From the NCBI GenBank assembly GCA_043721235.1, contig JAYSRE010000010.1, positions 1-15,803 of the forward strand: 15,803 nt of DNA, written 5' to 3'. Source of the stretch: JAAFIP01 sp043721235. GTDB taxonomy: Bacteria > Pseudomonadota > Gammaproteobacteria > Burkholderiales > Burkholderiaceae_C. The stretch's first letter is position 1, and every line of letters begins with the position of its first letter. Of this stretch, positions 1-7,206 are shown piece by piece. The notes under the pieces are model-generated. The model worked only from the letters and a program-made list of their open reading frames with translations, did not search any database and was not told where the DNA came from. Both the position numbers and the translations under genes were made by a program.

Positions 1-585
1 GGTTTCCATCATGGCGGTGTAGTGGTTAGCGCTAGGGGGTACGGCGGGGCCTTCTGCAAAAAACAACTTGGGGCACCAGTCCACAGAGGCCTTTACGGTT
101 CCGTTGGGGTTGCGTCCGCCGCCACAAAATCCTTGTGCGCTCCAGCCGCATCCACCGTTAGCGTGTCCTCCGGTCTCTGCAGCGGTTTTTGCTTCGGCGG
201 CTTGACAACAGACAGCTTGGGTCGTTGTAGAGTGAAGGTAGTAGGGCTTAAGGCCTTTTTGCGCTCGGTAGCCGTTGATCAGCCCCAGGCAATACTCAGA
301 CACATCCACAGCGCCAGTATCCGGGTCAGCCGCCATGGGCTGAATCTGCCCTACGCCTGCGCACATGGGCCCGGTTACTGCAGTGCTTGTCCCGTTTACC
401 GCGCTTGCACCGGTTGCACCGGTTGCCCCGTTTACCGCGTTTGAACTGGGCGCTGCACTTGCAGCCGGATTGGCGCTTGGGTCTGCTGGGCTACCACCAC
501 CGCCACTGCCACCGCAGGCTATAAGCTGCACAGCTGCCAGTACAGCAGCAGTGCGTGCCAGCAAATATAAAGTTTTTTTAACCAT
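1..585 (-). CDS. CAP/SCP-domain lipoprotein, C-terminus cut by window edge
   Basis: The minus strand reads open from an ATG at 585 to base 1 with no stop (195 codons seen). An AAGGA ribosome site lies about 10 bases upstream of the ATG. Residues 1-23 are a lipoprotein signal (basic KK, hydrophobic run, lipobox LIAC with Cys24), then a Gly-rich stretch and an Ala/Thr/Gly linker to about residue 72. The rest resembles a CAP (CRISP/Ags5/PR-1) domain: NGYRAQKG near 104-111, His141, a Trp-rich/Cys-rich middle, Glu178 in AEGP, and HYTAMM at 188-193, matching the CAP1 signature HYTxxV. About ten cysteines in the visible part suggest disulphides in the periplasm. CAP proteins have varied, often unknown roles; substrate cannot be inferred. 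The family call is fairly sure, the function is not. Confidence 0.8.
   Translation of the reverse strand, partial: MVKKTLYLLARTAAVLAAVQLIACGGSGGGGSPADPSANPAASAAPSSNAVNGATGATGASAVNGTSTAVTGPMCAGVGQIQPMAADPDTGAVDVSEYCLGLINGYRAQKGLKPYYLHSTTTQAVCCQAAEAKTAAETGGHANGGCGWSAQGFCGGGRNPNGTVKASVDWCPKLFFAEGPAVPPSANHYTAMMET
391..439. repeat. Short direct and tandem repeats in the CAP lipoprotein linker
   Basis: A 13-base unit (cccgtttaccgcg) occurs at 391-403 and 427-439, exactly 36 bases (12 codons) apart. Between them a 9-base unit (ttgcaccgg) is repeated in tandem at 405-413 and 414-422. All periods are multiples of three, so the linker (residues about 49-65, NGATGATGASAVNG) can change length without a frameshift. 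This is probably slippage in a flexible spacer behind the lipid anchor. Confidence 0.75.
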
Positions 586-610
586 CAATGTGTTCCTTAA
601 GTAAGCCATA

Positions 611-628
611 AAGACTATTAAGAGTCTT
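611..628. promoter_or_regulatory. 6-bp inverted repeat ahead of the CAP lipoprotein gene
   Basis: AAGACT (611-616) and AGTCTT (623-628) form perfect arms around a 6-base spacer, 26 bases upstream of the lipoprotein ATG and inside the 182-base divergent region shared with dapF. It could be an operator or a leader hairpin. The same region holds TAATC-tagt-GATTA near 691-704, closer to dapF. No convincing -35/-10 pair was identified. Confidence 0.3.
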
Positions 629-767
629 AATCACACCATCATGCTTGCAAAATGCGGCCATACAGCACTTGCCGTAAATGACAATTTTGTAATCTAGTGA
701 TTAAATGTAAGATGAGGGTATGTACTGCAGACGCAGACGCAGCCCTAGTCCAGACGATAATCACCCA

Positions 768-1736
768 ATGCAGATTTCATTCACCAAAATGCAAGGCGCT
801 GGCAACGACTTTGTGGTGCTGGACGAAACCCGTGGCCCGCTGGGCTTGTCCGCCGCGCAATACCGCTTTTTAGGCGACCGGCATTTTGGTGTGGGGGCTG
901 ACCAAATTTTGACGGTGCGGCCTGCGCCAGACGCTTCGGTAGACTTTGAATACGTCATCCACAACGCCGATGGCGGTGAGGTAGAGCACTGCGGCAACGG
1001 TGCGCGCTGCTTTGTGCGCTTTGTGCGCGAACGCGGGCTGACAAGCCAAACCTCGATTCGCGTAAAAACCATGAACAACACGCTGGTGCTGACCGAGCAA
1101 AGCGATGGCCGTGTGACGGTGAACATGGGCGCACCGGTGTTTGCACTGGACGATATACCGTTTGATGCAAGCCAAGCGACCGCTTTGGCGCAGGCAAAAG
1201 ACCTTGATTTATGGCAAAAATGGCGTATCGCCCAAGGAAATGCTACACAGTATGCTATTGAAGGTGTAGCAAATACTTTACAGGCCGAGGTGGCGGTAGT
1301 CTCTATGGGCAACCCGCACGCCGTGCTGCTGGTGGCAGACGCAGACACTGCGCCTGTGCATAGCCTGGGCTCGTGGACCGAATTACACCCGGCTTTTCCC
1401 CGCCGGGTGAATGTGGGTTTTATGCAAATTGTCAGCCGCACTCGCATCAAGCTGCGCGTGTTTGAGCGCGGCGCAGGTGAAACGCTGGCCTGTGGTACCG
1501 GTGCTTGTGCTGCTGTGGTGGCAGGCATTCGCCTGGGCCTGCTGGATGCCCGGGTAGACGTGCAGGCGCGCGGTGGGCTGCTCACGGTGGAGTGGGCGGG
1601 GCTGGCGTTTGCCGGTGCAGGTGCAAGTGCAAGTGCAAGTGCAGGCGCTTTGAACCTAAGCGCTCACGTCATGCTCACCGGCCCCGCCACCACGGTTTAC
1701 CAAGGCAGCATCGATGTGCCCGACAATCTAGTGTGA
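768..1736 (+). CDS. dapF: Diaminopimelate epimerase
   Basis: DapF interconverts LL- and meso-diaminopimelate in the cytoplasm, the penultimate step to lysine and the source of the peptidoglycan cross-linking residue. The N-terminus FTKMQGAGNDFVVLD fits the family and fixes the start at ATG 768; an in-frame ATG at 720 would add an unsupported Arg-rich tail. The two catalytic cysteines are visible: Cys75 in HCGNGARC and Cys242 in ACGTGAC. At 322 residues it is longer than the usual 275-290. The excess is an insert at about residues 145-170 before VAVVSMGNPHAV, containing a copy of a dispersed repeat (1226-1258), and a Gly/Ala/Ser run at 283-294. It heads the conserved dapF-DUF484-xerC series. 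Confidence 0.97.
   Translation: MQISFTKMQGAGNDFVVLDETRGPLGLSAAQYRFLGDRHFGVGADQILTVRPAPDASVDFEYVIHNADGGEVEHCGNGARCFVRFVRERGLTSQTSIRVKTMNNTLVLTEQSDGRVTVNMGAPVFALDDIPFDASQATALAQAKDLDLWQKWRIAQGNATQYAIEGVANTLQAEVAVVSMGNPHAVLLVADADTAPVHSLGSWTELHPAFPRRVNVGFMQIVSRTRIKLRVFERGAGETLACGTGACAAVVAGIRLGLLDARVDVQARGGLLTVEWAGLAFAGAGASASASAGALNLSAHVMLTGPATTVYQGSIDVPDNLV
1226..1258 (-). repeat. Dispersed 39-bp-family repeat, copy inside dapF
   Basis: Reverse-oriented copy of the intergenic repeat found at 5522-5560 and 7207-7245. Bases 1226-1247 (22 bases) are identical to the reverse complement of 5532-5553, and the next 11 bases match partly, 28 of 33 overall by hand. Against the 7207-7245 copy, 28 of 32 match. 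It is translated in frame as about RIAQGNATQYAI (residues 153-164) in a part of DapF that is shorter in typical homologues. AT content around it is higher than in the rest of dapF. Confidence 0.8.
1614..1643. repeat. In-frame hexanucleotide microsatellite in dapF
   Basis: Five consecutive 6-base units: GGTGCA twice, then AGTGCA three times. They encode GAGASASASA (residues 283-292) near the DapF C-terminus, between two beta-strand-like stretches. The period of six keeps frame whatever the copy number, so length polymorphism between strains is plausible. Confidence 0.85.
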
Positions 1737-1763
1737 CCACACCAAATACAAGGACCCCCTTCA

Positions 1764-2468
1764 ATGACCAGCTCACAAACCACCAGCTTGCATGATGTGC
1801 CGCCGATTACCGAGGCCGATATTGCCCAGTTCTTGGTCAACACGCCTGATTTTTTTGAGCGCCACGCCCAGCTTTTGTCTACCGTGCAACTTAGCAGCGG
1901 CCACGGTAGCCGGGCTGTCAGCCTGCAAGAACGCCAGGCTGAAATGCTGCGCGAGAAAATTAAAACGCTAGAGCACCGCATCATGGACATGGTGCGCAAC
2001 GGCAACGACAACATGATGATTGCCGAAAAGCTGCAGCGCTGGACGCGCAACATGCTACTTACCCACCATGCGATGGATCTGCCCGGCGTGCTGCTGCGTG
2101 AAATCAAGCACCAGTTTTTAGTGCCGCAAGTGGCCATCAAAGTGTGGGACACCAATGGCCTGTTTTCTGACCAAGACTTTGCCATGGGCGTGAGCGACGA
2201 CGCCAAGGCGTTTGCCTCGTCCATCACCGCGCCCTACTGCGGTGTAAACGCCAGCTTTGAGGCCGTCACTTGGCTGGCCCAGCCTGAGCTGGCCATGTCG
2301 GTGGCGCTGATTCCCCTGCGCGCAGGGGCTGCGGCCGATGCCTTTGGCATGCTGGTGTTTGCCTCGCCCGACCCCGAGCGCTTTAACGCCGCGATGGGCA
2401 CCGACTTTTTAGAGCGCATAGCCGAGCTGTCCAGCGCCGCCCTGACCCGCCTGCGCACATCCAAGTAA
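1764..2468 (+). CDS. DUF484 family protein (GAF-like)
   Basis: The 234-residue product opens with the family hallmark: ITEADIAQFLVNTPDFFERH at 16-35, then a helical segment with SLQERQAEMLREKIKTLEHR that is probably coiled coil. A GAF-like alpha/beta domain follows to the C-terminus. AAGGA sits 9 bases before the ATG. DUF484 genes lie between dapF and xerC in many proteobacteria (yigA in E. coli), and that is the arrangement here: 27 bases after dapF and 15 before xerC. The biochemical role is not established; a regulatory or XerC-linked role is only inferred from synteny. Family assignment is firm. Confidence 0.92.
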   Translation: MTSSQTTSLHDVPPITEADIAQFLVNTPDFFERHAQLLSTVQLSSGHGSRAVSLQERQAEMLREKIKTLEHRIMDMVRNGNDNMMIAEKLQRWTRNMLLTHHAMDLPGVLLREIKHQFLVPQVAIKVWDTNGLFSDQDFAMGVSDDAKAFASSITAPYCGVNASFEAVTWLAQPELAMSVALIPLRAGAAADAFGMLVFASPDPERFNAAMGTDFLERIAELSSAALTRLRTSK

Positions 2469-2483
2469 AGGCAGGCTAGGCGC

Positions 2484-3536
2484 GTGCAGCCCACTGCCTT
2501 GCCCATAGCCCTGCAACCCGGTGCGTTGGCCCAGCACCCCAGCGATGCTGAGCTGGTAACGCAGTACCTGGGCCACGCACGCAACCAAAAGCGCCTGGCC
2601 GAGCGCACCATCAGCTTGTATACCGAAGACCTGGCCAAGCTGCAGCTGCACGCCGCGCAGGCCCAGCTGGGTTTACTGCGTGTGCACAACGCGCACATTC
2701 GCCGCTGGGTGGCGCAGATGCACAGCCAGGGCCGCAGCGGGCGCGGCATAGCGCTGATTTTGAGTGGCTGGCGCGGTTTCTACACCTGGCTAGGCCGTGA
2801 GGGCCTGGTACCCGCCAACCCCGTGCAAGACGTGCGCGCACCCAAGCAACCCAAGCCCTTGCCCAAAGCACTGGCGGTAGACGATGCCGTGCAGCTGGCC
2901 AGCTACCATAGCGATAGCAACGACCTCAGGCTAGAAGCGCGCGACGCCGCCATCACCGAGCTGCTGTACGGCAGCGGCCTGCGTGTAGGCGAGCTGGTAG
3001 GGCTGGACGTACAAGCCTCGCCCAGCGCCAAGGGCTGGCTAGATTTGCAAGCGGGCGAGGCGCATGTGCTGGGCAAAGGTAGCAAACGCCGCAGCGTGCC
3101 GCTGGGGGCGAAATCGGTAGAGGCTTTGCAAGCGTATTTGATGGTTCGCAGTCAGCTGTTACCTGCGTCAATATCTGCCTCAGCTTCAGCTGCAAACCCT
3201 GTTCGCACTGAGCCTGCCAAAGTGCCCACAGCATCTGCAGCCATTGACCAGTCAGCCCTCTTCCTGGGCCAAAACGGTACCCGCCTCACCGCCCAGTCCA
3301 TCTGGCAGCGCCTTAAGCGCCGCAGCCTGCAGGCCGGCCTGGCCACGCCCGTGCACCCGCACATGCTGCGCCACAGCTTTGCCAGCCACCTGCTGCAAAG
3401 CAGCCAAGACCTGCGCGCCGTGCAAGAACTGCTAGGCCACGCCAACATCACCACCACCCAGGTGTACACGCGGCTGGATTTTCAGCATCTGGCCAAAGTG
3501 TATGACGCGGCGCATCCGCGGGCGAAAAGAAAATGA
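2484..3536 (+). CDS. xerC: Tyrosine recombinase XerC
   Basis: XerC acts with XerD at dif sites to resolve chromosome dimers before division. The N-terminal SAM-like DNA-binding domain covers about residues 20-115. The catalytic set is complete: Arg167 (GLRVGEL), Lys198 (GKGSKRR), His293 and Arg296 (HPHMLRHSF), His319 (LGHANI) and nucleophile Tyr328 (VYTRL). The start is a GTG, 15 bases after the DUF484 stop, with weak AGG motifs upstream. At 350 residues it is about 50 longer than typical XerC. Most of the surplus is a Ser/Ala/Pro-rich insert at about residues 219-255, between the catalytic lysine hairpin and the HxxR motif. All active-site residues are retained, so it should be functional. 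Confidence 0.96.
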   Translation: MQPTALPIALQPGALAQHPSDAELVTQYLGHARNQKRLAERTISLYTEDLAKLQLHAAQAQLGLLRVHNAHIRRWVAQMHSQGRSGRGIALILSGWRGFYTWLGREGLVPANPVQDVRAPKQPKPLPKALAVDDAVQLASYHSDSNDLRLEARDAAITELLYGSGLRVGELVGLDVQASPSAKGWLDLQAGEAHVLGKGSKRRSVPLGAKSVEALQAYLMVRSQLLPASISASASAANPVRTEPAKVPTASAAIDQSALFLGQNGTRLTAQSIWQRLKRRSLQAGLATPVHPHMLRHSFASHLLQSSQDLRAVQELLGHANITTTQVYTRLDFQHLAKVYDAAHPRAKRK

Positions 3537-3539
3537 GGC

Positions 3540-3794
3540 ATGGACGTAGTGGCTTTTGGTACATCGTCGCACGAGCAAGACACCTACTTTCTGGCGCGCG
3601 CTTATGCTGACCAAGCCAGTATGTTGGCGCAGCAGAACGCTTTTTATAGCTCTGACGCTTGGCGGCAAGGCCCCCGAGCTTTGTTGGTAGACCGTATCGA
3701 TAGCTACCTTAATACCTTGCTGTGGCTGTCAGATGCCGTCATTGAAGATATGCGCGCACTCAACACCCCCGTTGCCCCAATGCCGCTTGCTTAA
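3540..3794 (+). CDS. Small conserved-looking protein of unknown function
   Basis: An 84-residue frame starts 3 bases after the xerC stop, with GAGG overlapping the xerC end but very close to the ATG, which suggests translational coupling. I do not recognise the family. The sequence is mostly helical in character and acidic/aromatic (DTYFLARAYADQASMLAQQ, then DRIDSYLNTLLWLSDAVIED), with no signal peptide, no membrane span and no cysteines. Codon use resembles its neighbours. The stop lies within a 16-base palindrome. It may be the last gene of the dapF series. That it is expressed is likely, but not proven. Confidence 0.6.
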   Translation: MDVVAFGTSSHEQDTYFLARAYADQASMLAQQNAFYSSDAWRQGPRALLVDRIDSYLNTLLWLSDAVIEDMRALNTPVAPMPLA

Positions 3795-3800
3795 GCAAGC
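3785..3800. terminator. Perfect 16-base palindrome at the end of the dapF-xerC series
   Basis: GCTTGCTTAAGCAAGC is a perfect palindrome that includes the TAA of the small gene. As RNA it would fold as a 6-bp stem with a 4-base loop. No U tract follows, so it is at best a weak intrinsic terminator; a protein-binding site is equally possible. Confidence 0.35.
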
Positions 3801-4039
3801 TCCGTTCGTCTTGAATCTGCCTGCTACTTCTCTTGCGTTTGGCAATGAAGTAATCGGGCCTCAGTGCTGTGCTCGCTCTGGCACTTGGCATGAACAGCCG
3901 CGCAGCTGAAGCAGCACCGCCTGCCAGCTCCCGTACAAAACAACAAAGATAAGTTCAGGACGCACGGTATACAGCGCCTCATTTGCTGAAGAAAAATCAA
4001 CAAGTGAGCAGCATTGCCAGTTGCCCGACAATATACAGT

Positions 4040-5266
4040 ATGAAAACTATCACCCTGCGCGAAGGCAAAGAGCGCGCTTTGCAGCGCCGCCACCCTTGGA
4101 TTTTTGACAACGCTATTGCCAAGGGCAGTGCCGACAGTGGTGAGACGGTGCGGGTTGAATCGCAGGGCGGGCAGTTTTTGGCCTGGGCAGCTTACAGCCC
4201 CAGCAGCAAAATTCGCGCACGGGCCTGGAGTTTTGACGAGGCGCAGCGCATTGGGGCCGCGTTTTTTACCGCAGCATGTGCCAGCGCCGTCAAAGCACGT
4301 GCCCGCTTTGGTATTGACAGCGACAGCATGCGCCTGGTGCATGGCGAGTCTGACGGCCTGCCAGGCTTGGTAGTAGACCGCTACGGCGACACGCTGGTAG
4401 CGCAGTTTTTGTCTGCCGGGGTAGAGCGCTGGAAGCAGCCGATTGCCGACGCTCTGCTGCAAGCCACCGGCCTTGCCAAGCTGTACGAGCGCTCTGATAC
4501 CAGCAGCCGTGCACTGGAGGGCCTGGAGCCTGCCACTGGATGGCTGCGCGGCGAAGGCGCTACCCAGATCACCATCTCCGAGAACGGCTACCGCTTAGGC
4601 ATCAACATCGCCGAGGGCCACAAAACCGGCTTTTACCTCGACCAGCGCGACAGCCGCCAAAAGTTTGCCCAGCATGCGCAGCGCTTGCAGTTTCAGCGCG
4701 TACTCAACTGCTACTGCTACACCGGAGGTTTTACGGTAGCAGCGCTGGCAGGCATGCGCGCAGCGGGCGCGCTGCACGTGGCCAGTGGCGCACAGCGCCC
4801 GGCCCACATCACCAGCATCGACTCGTCGGGCCCCGCCATAGAGCAGGCCAAGGCTAACGTAGCGCTCAACGGGTTTGATGCCGCTCACACCACCTTTATG
4901 GATGCCGACGTGAACGCCAGCCTGCGCCAGTTTGACGCAGCGGGTCAAACATTCGATGCCATCGTGCTAGACCCACCCAAGTTTGCACCCACTGCCGCGC
5001 ACGCCGACCGGGCAGCGCGGGCCTACAAAGACATTAACCGCCTGGCTTTGAAAATCTTAGAGCCCGGCGGCGTTCTGTTTACCTACAGTTGCTCTGGCGG
5101 AATTGACGCAGCGCTGTTCCATAAAATTGTCGCCGGCGCAGGCATTGACGCAGGCGCAGACGGCTACATCAGCGAGCGCCTGGGTGGTGCGCCCGACCAT
5201 CCCATGACCATTAATTTCCCAGAGGGTGAGTACCTCAAAGGGCTGGTGGTAGTCAAGAAGGGTTGA
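4040..5266 (+). CDS. rlmI: RlmI-type 23S rRNA (cytosine-C5) methyltransferase
   Basis: Class I SAM-dependent methyltransferase of the RlmI/RlmK-like group, which methylates 23S rRNA (C1962 in E. coli for RlmI). The N-terminal PUA-type RNA-binding domain covers about residues 1-75 (TLREGKERALQRRHPWIFDNAI). The linking domain holds GLPGLVVDRYGD. The Rossmann domain contains NCYCYTGGFTVAAL at 223-236 and DPPKF at 311-315. The C-terminus (DHPMTINFPEGEYLKGLVV) is typical. ATG 4040 matches the usual MKTI start, though no good ribosome site is visible. The 245 bases upstream hold no other supported gene. The exact target nucleotide is inferred from the family. Confidence 0.88.
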   Translation: MKTITLREGKERALQRRHPWIFDNAIAKGSADSGETVRVESQGGQFLAWAAYSPSSKIRARAWSFDEAQRIGAAFFTAACASAVKARARFGIDSDSMRLVHGESDGLPGLVVDRYGDTLVAQFLSAGVERWKQPIADALLQATGLAKLYERSDTSSRALEGLEPATGWLRGEGATQITISENGYRLGINIAEGHKTGFYLDQRDSRQKFAQHAQRLQFQRVLNCYCYTGGFTVAALAGMRAAGALHVASGAQRPAHITSIDSSGPAIEQAKANVALNGFDAAHTTFMDADVNASLRQFDAAGQTFDAIVLDPPKFAPTAAHADRAARAYKDINRLALKILEPGGVLFTYSCSGGIDAALFHKIVAGAGIDAGADGYISERLGGAPDHPMTINFPEGEYLKGLVVVKKG

Positions 5267-5625
5267 TCAAGCCAGTCCAGCCACAATGTGTAGCACATGC
5301 CAGAATTTGCCATTGGCATGCGCGTGATTTTTGTTCTGGGTTTTACCTTGCACCTTGGGGGTACTGAGTATGTATGCCAAGCCGTCACGGGCCGAAAGCC
5401 TGATGGCAATCGCAACTGAAGCGCTGGACTGGAAAGTGCCAGTCCCCTGCCAGCCATCGACAGCAACATAAGGTACCGCGCACTTCACGGCCCATGTTCA
5501 GTAAGGGTACTATAAATTTTATAGCTGCTTATGTAGCATTTCCTTGGGCGATAGGCCTAAACCACTAAAAATAACCTATTACAAGACGTTTTTCTTCATT
5601 GTGGCGCATTTTCTACCACTTTTGC
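5267..5625. other. 359-base intergenic gap between converging rlmI and phrB
   Basis: No gene could be supported here. A small hairpin (ATGTG-tag-CACAT, near 5286-5298) follows the rlmI stop. A 73-codon GTG-started frame on the minus strand (5267-5488) and a few 33-40 codon frames on the plus strand show no recognisable features. The right half holds the dispersed repeat copy at 5522-5560. The region may be decayed gene sequence. Confidence 0.5.
5510..5560 (+). repeat. Dispersed repeat, copy 1, with flanking AT palindrome
   Basis: Bases 5510-5524 form an inverted repeat (CTATAAA-t-TTTATAG) that runs into the repeat core at 5522-5560. The core matches 7207-7245 at 33 of 39 positions with no gaps, by hand count. 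Its 3' part can fold as TTGGGC/GCCTAA with a GU pair. Short elements starting TATAGCTGCT and ending near GGCC are, as I recall, common between genes in Comamonadaceae; that comparison is from memory. Confidence 0.8.
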
Positions 5626-7182
5626 TCAGCCACTCTTTTTCACCACCGCGTAGCGCTGCAGCGTAAGTGCCCGCGCTTCGTCGTGCTTGACCACGCGGTG
5701 CGGGTAGTCTTTGCCCAGCGCTACACCGGCCATTTGCAGCTCCATGGGTTTGGCATCCCACGGGGCGTGCAGGGCGGCGTTGGGGAGTTTGGCCAGTTGC
5801 GGCAGGTAGCGGCGGATGAATTTGCCTTGTGCGTCAAAGCGTTCGCTTTGGCTGCTGGGGTTAAAAATACGAAAGTAGGGCTGTGCGTCGCAGCCGCTGC
5901 TGGAGGCCCACTGCCAGCCGCCGTTGTTGGCCGACAAATCGAAGTCGTTCAAGTGCTGGGCAAAGTAGCGCTCACCCCAGCGCCAGTCAATGCCAAGGTC
6001 TTTGGTTAAAAAGCTGGCCACCACCATGCGCAGGCGGTTGTGCATGTAGCCGGTTTGGTTGATTTGCAGCATGGCGGCATCTACCAGCGGGTAGCCGGTG
6101 CGGCCTTCGCACCAGGCTTTGAACAGGCTGTCGGCGTGTGGGCCTTGCTCCCAGGCGATGTGGTCGTATTCAGGCTTGAAGCTGCCTTGGGCCACGCGGG
6201 GAAAGTTGGCCAGTATTTGCACGTAAAAATCGCGCCAAATCAGCTCGCTCAGCCATACGCGGGCACCTTCGTTGGCCACGGTTGCGCCCGCGGCGTCTAC
6301 GCTGCCTGCCAGCACGCGTTGGTGGCCCAGGCTGCACAGCTGGCGGATGGACACGGTGCCAAAGCGCAGGTGCACGCTGAGGTAGCTGGGGCCTTTGACG
6401 GCGGGGTAGTCGCGCGTCTCATGGTAGTGGTCCATGCGGTCAAAAAAGTCGGCCAGCAGGGCTTGGCCGCCGGTGTGTCCAGCGGGTATTTTCAGCTCGC
6501 CCATGTTGGTGCGCTCAAAGCCGATGTCGGCCAGACTGGGCACGCCTTGGGTGTAATTAACCGTGTTGGCAGAGCTGTCAGCGCCTTCTGGGGCTGGGCG
6601 CAGCGCGGCGGCAACCTGGGCGCAGGGGTAGGGCTTGAGGTGGTCGTCAGTGAGCTTTTTCAGCCAGGCGTTTTTGTAGGGCGTGAACACGCCGTAGGGC
6701 TTGCCGCCTAAGGTGAGCACTTCTTCACGCTCGAAAATCACATGGTCTTTGTAGGTGTGCAGGGCGATGCTCGCAGCCTGTAGCGCCATGCCTACGGCTG
6801 CGTCGCGGGCTATCGCCTGGGGTTCGTAGTCGTGGTTGGTAAACACGGCCTGCGCGCCCAGCTGGGCGGCCAGGCGAGGCAGCTCGGCGCTGGCCCAGGC
6901 GTGGCGCACAATCAGCACCGGCTGCTGGGCCTTGCCACACAGGGCGCGCAGCTGCGCGTCCAGGTCGACCAACGATTCACGGATGAACTCAACCCGCCGG
7001 TCGGCACGTGGCAAGCTGTCCAAAATTTCTTTGTCAAACACAAACACGCAGTGCACTGCGGCGCAGTTTTTCAAAGCGTGGTACAGCGCGGCGTTGTCCT
7101 GCGCACGCAGGTCACGGCGAAACCACATCAGGCCTTGGGCGTATTTTGGTAGGGAAGAGGGCGGTGCAGAAGACTGCGGCAT
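5626..7182 (-). CDS. phrB: Deoxyribodipyrimidine photolyase (class I CPD photolyase)
   Basis: Uses blue or near-UV light and reduced FAD to split cyclobutane pyrimidine dimers. The 518-residue protein has the N-terminal antenna Rossmann domain starting MWFRRDLRAQDNAAL at 19-33. The C-terminal FAD domain carries GRTGYPLVDAAM, QTGYMHNRLRMVVASFL, DWRWGERYF, and the diagnostic NNGGWQWASSSG at 419-430 followed by PYFRIFNP. All are as expected for active class I enzymes. ATG 7182 gives a short disordered leader before the domain; its ribosome site is poor. The gene is flanked on both sides by copies of the dispersed repeat, in the same orientation. It converges on rlmI and follows scpA after a 122-base gap. 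Antenna type (folate or other) cannot be read from the sequence. Confidence 0.96.
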   Translation of the reverse strand: MPQSSAPPSSLPKYAQGLMWFRRDLRAQDNAALYHALKNCAAVHCVFVFDKEILDSLPRADRRVEFIRESLVDLDAQLRALCGKAQQPVLIVRHAWASAELPRLAAQLGAQAVFTNHDYEPQAIARDAAVGMALQAASIALHTYKDHVIFEREEVLTLGGKPYGVFTPYKNAWLKKLTDDHLKPYPCAQVAAALRPAPEGADSSANTVNYTQGVPSLADIGFERTNMGELKIPAGHTGGQALLADFFDRMDHYHETRDYPAVKGPSYLSVHLRFGTVSIRQLCSLGHQRVLAGSVDAAGATVANEGARVWLSELIWRDFYVQILANFPRVAQGSFKPEYDHIAWEQGPHADSLFKAWCEGRTGYPLVDAAMLQINQTGYMHNRLRMVVASFLTKDLGIDWRWGERYFAQHLNDFDLSANNGGWQWASSSGCDAQPYFRIFNPSSQSERFDAQGKFIRRYLPQLAKLPNAALHAPWDAKPMELQMAGVALGKDYPHRVVKHDEARALTLQRYAVVKKSG

Positions 7183-7206
7183 ACTAGGTACTCGCTATTT
7201 AAAGTG

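Noticed and set aside
391..439. Possible CRISPR-like array from repeats in the left region
   Set aside because: Units are 9-13 bases, adjacent or 36 bases apart, and coding; they are linker codon repeats, not spacers and repeats.
22..444. 140-codon plus-strand frame at the left edge
   Set aside because: It is antisense to the CAP lipoprotein, which has a ribosome site, lipobox and CAP motifs. The plus frame has no recognisable features.
720..767. Upstream ATG for dapF
   Set aside because: It would add an Arg-rich 16-residue tail not seen in DapF proteins; GAGG is only 2 bases from that ATG. The family start is ATG 768.
3983..4039. TTG start for the RlmI-type gene
   Set aside because: The added 19 residues are not family-like; MKTI at 4040 matches the usual N-terminus.
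5267..5488. 73-codon minus-strand GTG frame in the rlmI-phrB gap
   Set aside because: No motif, signal, or convincing ribosome site. Codon use is acceptable, so a decayed gene remains possible, but it is not supported enough to call.
6040..6711. 223-codon plus-strand frame opposite phrB
   Set aside because: Shadow of the phrB codon bias; phrB is complete with all photolyase motifs on the other strand.
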